From Acidobacteriota bacterium (GTDB taxonomy: Bacteria; Acidobacteriota; Terriglobia; UBA7540): a DNA stretch of 6,910 nucleotides. The stretch spans positions 1 to 6,910 of the forward strand of contig JAJYJL010000437.1 of NCBI GenBank assembly GCA_021789565.1. Direction: 5' to 3'. This document shows, in pieces, positions 1 to 6,047 of this stretch; the stretch's first letter is position 1, and every line of letters begins with the position of its first letter. The notes under the pieces were generated by a model. The model had not been told where the DNA came from. It saw only the letters and a program-made list of their open reading frames with translations, and searched no databases. Made by a program: the position numbers and the translations under genes.

Positions 1-1277
1 CTGGCCCCGAGCAGGGACGTAAAGTCGAGGTCGAATGGACAACTATCAGTTACCGCACCATCGCTTTTTACGCGATTCTCGGTCTGGTTGCAGTAGGCTT
101 TATCCTTTACCTCATTGCTCCTAATTATTTTGCCCGGAAGGCCCAAGGGGTGTTGCAGGACCTGACGGCCGGAGTAGTGGAAAACGGGGCAGCAAATGTG
201 GCCCCTTCCAAGCGCGACGCCCATTTTGTCAATCTTGACGGGACCGTTCGAGTAAAGAAGGCGCAGTCTCCTCAATGGATTCGGGCGGATTACAGTACAA
301 ATCTCGCTACCGGAGACTTTATTCAGACCGGCAGCGACGGAGTGGCAAGAATTATCTTTGCGGACGGAACCAACTACGTCATCAAGCCCGACTCCCTGAT
401 TGCAGTGGAGGAAAGCGGCGAGGACCCGGTGACCCGGGCAACGCGCGTGGCTGTGCAGGTGACTTCCGGAACTGTGGACCTTTCAACGGGAAAGTTTGAA
501 GTGCCGGGATCCACTTCGAAGGTTTCTTTTGCGGACGCCATGGCCAGCCTGGGAGAAGAAAGCCGGGCCGTGGTCGAGAACGACCCCAAGCGGAATATCC
601 ATCAGTTGACTTTGGACCAGGGCGATGCCCGAGTTACCCGCGGATCAACCACCTTGCGCCTGGGGCAGTATGACAAGGTGGTCTTTTCAGCGGCCCAGCC
701 GGGGCTGGTGCGCGAGAAAGTTATTGCGCCGCCGACTTTGATTTCGCCTTCCAATATGGCCTTGAACGTTGTTGAGTCTCCGCGGAACACGCGGCTTGAA
801 TTCAAATGGACGGCTGTGGATGCAGCTCGCGAGTACCACCTGGAAATTTCGCCCTCGGGCATGTTTTCCAACCTGGTCGTAGACCGGAAGGTGTCCGGCA
901 CTTCGACGGAAGTCAGCGGACTGGATGAGGGCGTTTACTATTGGATTGTGACATCGATTGACGGAAACGGGAACGAAAGCCAGCCCTCCTCGGCCAATCG
1001 GTTTGATCTGGTTCAGCAGATTTCGCAGAACCACCAGGCATTTCTTGAAGTCACCAACATCGTCCAGCACGGGCGGGTGATTGAGGTGGTTGGCCGGACG
1101 GAGCCCGGCTCTGCGGTGATTATTAACAATCAGCAGGTGTTTAATATCGCAGCAGATGGAACATTCCGGCACTTTACCTCTCCTTTTCCCAAGAAGGGTT
1201 CGAACCAGATCACCATTACGGCTCAGGACCGGAAAGGTAACACCAAGACCATCCGCAAGACCGTCGTAATCGAGTAG
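1..1277 (+). CDS. FecR-domain membrane-anchored protein with FN3-like and C-terminal Ig-like domains (5' partial)
   Basis: The frame is open from base 3 with no stop and no ATG, giving about 424 visible residues, so the true start lies left of the window. A GTG at 150 is an internal possibility, but it would drop the membrane segment coded at about 57-122 (visible residues 19-40), so I reject it. After this single anchor come a FecR-like domain (about residues 75-230, with the typical L-x-x-GD-x-I-x-T-G and DG-x-x-Y signature near 101-126), a fibronectin-III-like domain (about 242-335, with a W near the start and a YYW strand), and a C-terminal Ig-like domain (about 346-424) of the kind that ends in an N-x-I-T-I-x-A-x-D-x-x-G-N strand pair. 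The bulk should therefore lie outside the inner membrane. No catalytic motif is visible; binding or scaffolding is the likely role. Family FecR proteins regulate sigma factors, but this one has no visible sigma-factor neighbour. It sits 49 bases before mreB on the same strand, so a cell-envelope role linked to the elongasome is an inference. Confidence 0.85.
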   Translation, partial: GPEQGRKVEVEWTTISYRTIAFYAILGLVAVGFILYLIAPNYFARKAQGVLQDLTAGVVENGAANVAPSKRDAHFVNLDGTVRVKKAQSPQWIRADYSTNLATGDFIQTGSDGVARIIFADGTNYVIKPDSLIAVEESGEDPVTRATRVAVQVTSGTVDLSTGKFEVPGSTSKVSFADAMASLGEESRAVVENDPKRNIHQLTLDQGDARVTRGSTTLRLGQYDKVVFSAAQPGLVREKVIAPPTLISPSNMALNVVESPRNTRLEFKWTAVDAAREYHLEISPSGMFSNLVVDRKVSGTSTEVSGLDEGVYYWIVTSIDGNGNESQPSSANRFDLVQQISQNHQAFLEVTNIVQHGRVIEVVGRTEPGSAVIINNQQVFNIAADGTFRHFTSPFPKKGSNQITITAQDRKGNTKTIRKTVVIE

Positions 1278-1285
1278 CATAGGCT

Positions 1286-1293
1286 GGGGGGGG
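1286..1293 (+). repeat. Run of eight G between the fecR-like gene and mreB
   Basis: Eight consecutive G lie 9 bases after the stop of the upstream gene and 33 bases before the mreB ATG. Such runs are prone to slippage or to sequencing error. Because the run is outside both genes, a length change would alter the leader of mreB rather than a protein. Confidence 0.9.
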
Positions 1294-1307
1294 TATTTTG
1301 CTGTTAG

Positions 1308-1326
1308 AAAGGGAATTTATTAAGGA
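1308..1326 (+). promoter_or_regulatory. Unusual ribosome-binding region of mreB
   Basis: Two Shine-Dalgarno-like stretches are visible and neither is well spaced. AAAGGG at 1308-1313 ends 13 bases before the ATG, and AAGGA at 1322-1326 touches the ATG with no spacing. An in-frame TAA at 1321-1323 means translation of mreB cannot start further upstream. I see no convincing sigma-70 promoter in this 49-base gap, so transcription probably enters from upstream. Confidence 0.45.
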
Positions 1327-2352
1327 ATGAGTTTTCGTTCTCTCTTCAGTGTTTTTTCCTCGGACCTGGCCATCGATCTTGGCACTGCCAATACGCTGGT
1401 CTACGCGAAGGGCAAAGGTGTCATCGTTAACGAACCCTCGATTGTGGCTATCAACAAACTGACCGGAGATATTGAAGCCGTGGGACGCGACGCCAAGGAA
1501 ATGCTGGGGCGCACACCCGGAAACATTGTCGCCATCCGTCCCTTGAAGGACGGCGTCATTGCAGACTTCAAGGTGACGGAAAAGATGTTGAACCACTTTA
1601 TTCAGAAGGCCCACAACCGCAAAATGTTCGTCCATCCGCGCATCGTGATTGGCGTGCCTTCGGAAATCACCCAGGTGGAGAAGCGCGCGGTGCAGGATTC
1701 AGCGTTCCGGGCGAAGGCCAGCGAGGTCTATCTGGTGGAGCAGGCCATGATGGCCGCAATCGGGTCCGGCCTGCCAATTACCGAACCGTCCGGCAGCATG
1801 ATTGTTGACATCGGCGGAGGCACTACCGACATCGCCGTGATTTCACTGTCCGGAATTGTTTACAGCCGCTCCGTTCGCGTGGCCGGCAACGAAATGGATG
1901 AAGCCATCACCGCTTATCTAAAACGCCGATACAACCTGCTGGTGGGCGAACGAACGGCCGAGCAGATCAAGATGGAAATCGGTTCCGCGTTTCCGCTTGA
2001 AAAACCGCAAACCATGGAAATCAAGGGTCGCCACCTGCTGGAAGGCGTTCCCAAGACCATCACCATTGACGATTCCGAGATCCGGGATGCGCTTTCAGAG
2101 TGCGTAGCCACCATCATCAACGCCATCCGTGTCGCCCTTGAGCGGACGCCGCCGGAACTTTCCGCCGACATTTCAGATCGCGGCATCGTGCTGACAGGCG
2201 GTGGCGCATTGCTGAAAAATCTCGACAAGCGCATTCGCGAAGAAACCGGCTTGCCGGTCTCCATTGCCGAAGACCCGCTGGCTTCCGTGGTTCTTGGAAC
2301 GGGACGGATGTTGACGGACTTTAACCTGCTACGCCGGGTTGCAATAGAATAG
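1327..2352 (+). CDS. mreB: Rod shape-determining protein MreB (bacterial actin)
   Basis: This is an actin-fold ATPase that forms filaments on the inner face of the membrane and directs the movement of the lateral-wall synthesis complex. At 341 residues it has the normal family length. Visible motifs are the phosphate-1 loop DLGTANT (17-23), the phosphate-2 loop DIGGGTTD (161-168), and the adenosine-binding LTGGGA stretch (289-294). The N-terminal segment (1-12) is short and amphipathic with Phe and Arg, as in MreBs that bind the membrane directly. The start is fixed by an in-frame TAA six bases upstream and by alignment with the usual N-terminus. One oddity is E-Q-A-M at 138-141, where many MreBs have E-E-P-M or E-Q-P-M next to the nucleotide site. 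The gene is followed after 12 bases by mreC in the same frame. Confidence 0.98.
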   Translation: MSFRSLFSVFSSDLAIDLGTANTLVYAKGKGVIVNEPSIVAINKLTGDIEAVGRDAKEMLGRTPGNIVAIRPLKDGVIADFKVTEKMLNHFIQKAHNRKMFVHPRIVIGVPSEITQVEKRAVQDSAFRAKASEVYLVEQAMMAAIGSGLPITEPSGSMIVDIGGGTTDIAVISLSGIVYSRSVRVAGNEMDEAITAYLKRRYNLLVGERTAEQIKMEIGSAFPLEKPQTMEIKGRHLLEGVPKTITIDDSEIRDALSECVATIINAIRVALERTPPELSADISDRGIVLTGGGALLKNLDKRIREETGLPVSIAEDPLASVVLGTGRMLTDFNLLRRVAIE

Positions 2353-2364
2353 AAGCGGCTTGCG

Positions 2365-3258
2365 GTGAAGCGAACGGCGTTTACAAAATTCGAGGACAAC
2401 TCCTGGCTGCCGCGAATTGTGGCCAGGCACACGTCTTTTTTCGTCTTGCTGGCAGTGCTGTTCGGCCAGCTCTTGCTTCTCTCAGTCCAAGTCACCCGAA
2501 ATCAGAACGTCAGGTTGATCAACGTCTGGGCTGCGGAAGTTTTCGGACCCTTCGAACGCGGCTTCCACGACGTTATCAACGGAACAGAAGAAACCGGGTC
2601 ATCCCTGCGCAATCTTTGGAGATATCGGCAGGCCAATATACAATTGGCAGCCGAACTTGTTGCTGCCCGGACCAGAATCCAGGAACTCTCGGAAAAGGCC
2701 GCGGAGGCGGACCGCCTGGAAGCCTTGCTGCAATTCAAGGCGCAATCGCCTTACAAAAGCGTGGCTGCGCGAGTAATTGCCGCAAGCCCTGCAGACGGAC
2801 TGGGCAGCATCGTCATCGATCGCGGCCAGGATGCGGGCATTTCCATGGACATGCCCGTCATCACACCTGAAGGCGTGGTCGGCAAGGTCTCCGCCGTTTA
2901 CACGCACACGGCACAAGTCCTCCTGATTACGGACCCCACCTGCGGAGTGGGTTGCCTGCTGGAGGAAAGCCGTATCCAGGGAATCCTGAAGGGCGGCGGG
3001 CAGGGCCTGTGCAACCTGCATTATGTGATGGACGATCAGAAAGTCGCTGCCGGAGAAGCCGTCATCACCTCCGGCCTGGACCAGGTTTATCCCAAGGGTC
3101 TGCTGGTGGGGCATGTTGTCCGTTCGGAGCCCGGCAACATTTACCTGCATATCACGGTCAAGCCCGCAGCATACCTCAACCGGCTTGAGACCGTGCTGGT
3201 CCTGTTTAACGCCACCTCGAATCAACAAGGGGAGGCGCCGAAACCGGGGCATCGCTGA
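2365..3258 (+). CDS. mreC: Rod shape-determining protein MreC
   Basis: MreC is a bitopic inner-membrane protein whose periplasmic part binds and activates PBP2 and links it to MreB and MreD. The 297-residue product has a short cytoplasmic head, one membrane helix (about 24-42), a coiled-coil region rich in Ala, Glu, Arg and Leu (about 85-123), and the two-part beta-barrel domain (about 131-280), including GVVGKV (170-175) and the SGLDQVYPKGLLVG stretch (236-249) typical of the family. The start is a GTG with only a weak Shine-Dalgarno. It is the first start codon after the mreB stop, and later candidates (GTG at codon 19, TTG at codon 28) would damage the head or the membrane helix. Three periplasmic cysteines (193, 197, 216) are noteworthy. 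The Pro- and Lys-containing tail after residue 283 looks flexible. Confidence 0.97.
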   Translation: MKRTAFTKFEDNSWLPRIVARHTSFFVLLAVLFGQLLLLSVQVTRNQNVRLINVWAAEVFGPFERGFHDVINGTEETGSSLRNLWRYRQANIQLAAELVAARTRIQELSEKAAEADRLEALLQFKAQSPYKSVAARVIAASPADGLGSIVIDRGQDAGISMDMPVITPEGVVGKVSAVYTHTAQVLLITDPTCGVGCLLEESRIQGILKGGGQGLCNLHYVMDDQKVAAGEAVITSGLDQVYPKGLLVGHVVRSEPGNIYLHITVKPAAYLNRLETVLVLFNATSNQQGEAPKPGHR

Positions 3259-3276
3259 GGCCAGCCTTGAATTCGT

Positions 3277-3294
3277 CTTATCAGTTCCGATAAG
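3277..3294 (+). other. Small hairpin after mreC
   Basis: CTTATC (3277-3282) pairs with GATAAG (3289-3294) around a 6-base loop. Five T follow at 3302-3306, but 7 bases after the stem, and the stem is AT-rich, so it is at best a very weak terminator. It lies 18 bases after the mreC stop and just before a stronger hairpin. Confidence 0.4.
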
Positions 3295-3306
3295 CTCGCT
3301 GTTTTT

Positions 3307-3338
3307 CCTGGCAGGAAGTTCGCAGGGTTCCTGCCAGG
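3307..3338 (+). other. Perfect 11-bp hairpin between mreC and mreD
   Basis: CCTGGCAGGAA (3307-3317) is the exact reverse complement of TTCCTGCCAGG (3328-3338), leaving a 10-base loop. No T-run follows on the + strand, and the - strand would run into A residues, so this is not a standard intrinsic terminator in either direction. A transcript-stability, processing or pausing element between mreBC and mreD is possible. The loop contains a second GCAGG (3322-3326) that could instead pair with CCTGC (3330-3334). Confidence 0.75.
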
Positions 3339-3370
3339 CACGCAATCAAAATTTACAGTAGGTTGATGAA

Positions 3371-3883
3371 ATGGGCTTGTATCGTCACCGGCCAAAAGAG
3401 GCATTCCGGGCGCACCCTGCGGTCCTGTCGCTGATCGTATTTGCCAGCCTTCTGCTGGAGGTCACGCTCCCGCCCACACTCCAGGTTGCCCAGCTTTTCC
3501 AGTTTCCATTGCTGGTCACCATCTATTTCCCAATGATTCGTGAAAACAAGATCTTTGGCACAGCGTTTGGCGTAAGCGTAGGCTTGCTGGAAGACGCGCT
3601 TTCACACGGTTACCTGGGACAGATGGGCATGACCAAGGCCCTGGTCGGGTACCTGGCGGCCACGGCCGGTCTTAAACTGGAGTTTGACAATCTGCTGGTT
3701 CGCGGGGTCTTGATCGGTTTGCTCGTATTAACCCACAACACGTTCTTTTACCTTCTTACACATCAATTACTTGGCCTGCCAGCTCCGTTTGAGCCGTTTC
3801 ATATTTTGACAACCGCCCTGGTGAATGTCGCCCTCGGCCTGATCCTGTTTCCGCTCTTCGACCGCCTCAGAAAGCAGGCCTGA
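3371..3883 (+). CDS. mreD: Rod shape-determining protein MreD
   Basis: MreD is a small polytopic inner-membrane partner of MreC and of the RodA-PBP2 complex. The 170-residue product has the usual length and about five to six hydrophobic segments (roughly 17-35, 43-57, 61-75, 86-101, 108-131 and 143-161). The conserved core is visible: G-x-x-x-G-L-x-E-D at 67-75, followed by Y-L-G-x-x-G and G-Y at 81-94. The ATG at 3371 has an AGG (3360-3362) at a suitable distance. Another ATG at 3366 is in a different frame. The C-terminus ends in a basic R-L-R-K-Q-A tail as expected, so the TGA stop looks genuine even though the same frame stays open for a long way after it. A 112-base gap separates it from mreC and 262 bases from mrdA, looser than the other junctions in this cluster. 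Confidence 0.95.
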   Translation: MGLYRHRPKEAFRAHPAVLSLIVFASLLLEVTLPPTLQVAQLFQFPLLVTIYFPMIRENKIFGTAFGVSVGLLEDALSHGYLGQMGMTKALVGYLAATAGLKLEFDNLLVRGVLIGLLVLTHNTFFYLLTHQLLGLPAPFEPFHILTTALVNVALGLILFPLFDRLRKQA

Positions 3884-4145
3884 ATCCTCGAATGCTTCAG
3901 AAGATTCCAGATGGCACCCAAGGGTGATCAATCTGGCGCCATTCAGGAGTGCCTGCTCCAAAATCTCGAAACAGACGACAATATCTTTGTTTTGCTGGTA
4001 CTGGTATGCTATCGTTTGGGGTTAACGGGAGGGGTAATTCTTTCATCCTCTTTGGTCGCGCCGGCCATTGGCCGCAGCACGAACGCGGTAGAGGAGAACG
4101 GGGGTTTGTTGTCTTTTGACAGACGCCCGGTGGATGTTCTAAGTA
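3884..4145 (+). other. 262-base spacer between mreD and mrdA, no assigned gene
   Basis: This is the longest non-coding stretch in the window. I recognise no gene in it. The mreD frame remains open through it and into mrdA (ATG at 3911, open to 4348, 145 residues), but the product resembles nothing I know, lacks a clear ribosome site, and would overlap mrdA by about 200 bases. Visible small elements are the 8-base palindrome TGGCGCCA (3934-3941), an extended -10-like TGGTATGCT (4002-4010) without a good -35, an unused Shine-Dalgarno-like GGAGG (4028-4032), another AGGAG (4092-4096), and a CGGCC/GGCCG hairpin (4062-4074). It is probably the leader of mrdA and could hold a promoter. Confidence 0.6.
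4129..4134 (+). promoter_or_regulatory. Ribosome-binding site of mrdA
   Basis: GGTGGA ends 11 bases before the ATG at 4146. An in-frame TAA at 4140-4142 rules out any earlier start for mrdA, so this is the site that must serve the gene. Confidence 0.5.
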
Positions 4146-6032
4146 ATGCAGGTCCGATTTCCCGAGGACGAGCGGTTTCCGTCCTGGAAGATAACCTTCC
4201 TGGAGTATTTAATTGCGGCGGCCTTTGTCGGTCTGCTGGTGGGTTACTGGCACCTGCAGATCGGACAGCATGCTCAACTACTCGAGCAGGCGGAGCACAA
4301 CCGCATTCGCGAGCTCCCCATCATAGCCCCACGCGGCCGCATCCTTGACCGTAACGGGCACGTCCTCGTCGATAACTTTCCGTCTTTTACTATTCTGCTG
4401 AACCGCGAAAATTCTTCGCTGTTAACCGACGCTCACATCGAAAAACTTGCCAAAGCGCTTGATTTGGACCCGGACGATGTCGAGGGGCAGATTCATCGCT
4501 CCGTGCGGCTTCCGCGATTTCAGCCGATCGTACTGAAGCAGGCAGCGTCTTTGAAGGATATAGCCTACATTGATGCACACCGTTCCGAGTTCCCCGAAGT
4601 TGACGTCATCCAGTCTCAGCAACGTTTTTACCCCAAGCATGGAGTTGCTGCGGCTGTGCTGGGTTATGTGGGGGAAGTTTCCCAAGCTGACCTTTCCAAA
4701 CCGGGATCGAATTACCGTCCCGGCGACCTGGTCGGCAAGTTCGGCATTGAGAAGGAATACAATTCCATCCTGCGGGGGCGCGACGGAATGAGGCGCGTGG
4801 TTGTCAATAGCCGCGGCCAGGAAGTCGGAACGCTTGGGACAGTTGATGCTTTGCCGGGCCACGACCTGCGGCTGACTCTGGACCTGAACCTGCAGCTGAC
4901 GGCTGAGGCGGCGTTGGGAGACAATCCCGGGGCCGTGGTAGCATTAGATCCCCGCACGGGCGACGTGCTGGCTATGGTCAGCCATCCTACCTTTGATCCC
5001 AATGACTTCACTCATCACATCCCCGTAAACGTCTGGAAGCAATTAACGACAAACCCTTTGCACCCGCTAATGAACAAGGCCATCCAGGCGCAATTGGCCC
5101 CGGGATCCATCTTTAAAATCATTACGAGCACGGCGGCGCTTGAAACTGGAACGGTTACGCCGGACTTCACTGTTCATTGCAACGGTCAAGTGACTATTTA
5201 CGGGCACACCTATCACGATTGGACGTGGTGGCAGCATCTTCCAGGCCACGGGACCGTAGACCTTCACAAAGGGATCGTTCTCTCCTGTGACGTTTACTTT
5301 TACACCCTGGGCAAGATGCTGGGAATCCAGAAGATCGATTACTATGCGGAGCATCTTGGGCTAGGACACCGGACGGGAATCGATCTGCCGGATGAGGACT
5401 CCGGGCTCATACCCACACCCAATTGGGTCCGCAGAGTCTACCACCATCAGTGGTGGCCAGGGGAAACAATCTCCGTGGCGATCGGACAGGGTGCGGTCCA
5501 GGTAACACCTTTGCAGGTGGCTTATGCGATCGGCGGAATCGCTTCCGGCGGAAACCTTGCCCGTCCACACCTGGCGTCCCTCCAGGAACTCAAGGAACTA
5601 GGCACCGATCCACCTGGTGAATCAACCACTAACTTTCCTTTGCAAGAGCAGACTGTCCAGGCAGTAACCAACGGGATGTGGGGGGTGGTGAATGAGCCCG
5701 GAGGCACCGGAGCAGGGGCCCGATGCCAGGGGCTGAACGTGGCTGGCAAGACCGGGACAGCGCAGGTGGTGAGCGCGCAACTACAGGAGGAAGCCCACAA
5801 CGCGAAATACCGGAACAACGCATGGTTTGTGGGTTATTCGCCCTCGCCCGACCCGAATATTGCGGTGGCCGTGTTGGTGATGCAAGGCCAGCACTCCTCA
5901 GTGGCCGCTCCCATCGCGGGAGACGTGATCAGGGCCTACTATCAGGAAAAGGAGAGCAACCGTACTCCCGCGCAACTGGTAAGCCAGATCGCCAACAAGG
6001 CTCGGCCTGCCGCCGTGGCGCCCGAACAGTGA
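4146..6032 (+). CDS. mrdA: Penicillin-binding protein 2, peptidoglycan D,D-transpeptidase (elongasome)
   Basis: This is a class B PBP that crosslinks new glycan strands in the lateral wall together with RodA. Its 628 residues match the family length. Order: short cytoplasmic head, membrane anchor (about 17-36), dimerisation/pedestal domain beginning with the conserved APRGRILDRNG (61-71), a G-K-x-G-I-E linker (197-202), then the transpeptidase domain from about 262. Catalytic motifs are complete: S-I-F-K with nucleophile Ser321 and Lys324, S-C-D at 380-382 (the PBP2 version of SxN), and K-T-G at 535-537. Cys345, Asp358, His368 and Cys381 sit where the zinc site reported for Acinetobacter PBP2 would lie. 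The last 25 or so residues are a low-complexity Ala/Pro tail. The start is fixed by an in-frame stop two codons upstream, and rodA follows after 15 bases, so the two partners are almost certainly co-expressed. The motif set and rodA pairing favour MrdA over the division enzyme FtsI. Confidence 0.97.
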   Translation: MQVRFPEDERFPSWKITFLEYLIAAAFVGLLVGYWHLQIGQHAQLLEQAEHNRIRELPIIAPRGRILDRNGHVLVDNFPSFTILLNRENSSLLTDAHIEKLAKALDLDPDDVEGQIHRSVRLPRFQPIVLKQAASLKDIAYIDAHRSEFPEVDVIQSQQRFYPKHGVAAAVLGYVGEVSQADLSKPGSNYRPGDLVGKFGIEKEYNSILRGRDGMRRVVVNSRGQEVGTLGTVDALPGHDLRLTLDLNLQLTAEAALGDNPGAVVALDPRTGDVLAMVSHPTFDPNDFTHHIPVNVWKQLTTNPLHPLMNKAIQAQLAPGSIFKIITSTAALETGTVTPDFTVHCNGQVTIYGHTYHDWTWWQHLPGHGTVDLHKGIVLSCDVYFYTLGKMLGIQKIDYYAEHLGLGHRTGIDLPDEDSGLIPTPNWVRRVYHHQWWPGETISVAIGQGAVQVTPLQVAYAIGGIASGGNLARPHLASLQELKELGTDPPGESTTNFPLQEQTVQAVTNGMWGVVNEPGGTGAGARCQGLNVAGKTGTAQVVSAQLQEEAHNAKYRNNAWFVGYSPSPDPNIAVAVLVMQGQHSSVAAPIAGDVIRAYYQEKESNRTPAQLVSQIANKARPAAVAPEQ

Positions 6033-6047
6033 GAGTAACGACAAGCG

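Noticed and set aside
35..136. ATG at 35 as the start of the first gene.
   Set aside because: It is in another frame and runs into a stop after about 30 codons; the domain-bearing frame is open from the window edge.
687..1280. A 197-codon open frame on the - strand opposite the FecR-like gene.
   Set aside because: The + strand protein has clear domains over the whole length, while the antisense product has none that I recognise.
3307..3338. Intrinsic terminator between mreC and mreD.
   Set aside because: The stem is strong, but no T-run follows it on either strand, and the genes on both sides belong to one pathway.
2599..3345. A 248-codon open frame on the - strand opposite mreC.
   Set aside because: It is antisense to a clearly recognised gene, resembles no family, and is explained by the codon pattern of mreC.
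4029..4053. GAGG/CCTC hairpin followed by TTT in the mreD-mrdA spacer as a terminator.
   Set aside because: Only four pairs around a 14-base loop and three T; too weak.
4116..4143. Perfect TTGACA (4116-4121) with TCTAAG (4138-4143) 16 bases later, just before mrdA.
   Set aside because: Transcription would start near 4150, after the mrdA ATG at 4146, and no later start codon precedes the membrane anchor, so it could not express mrdA.
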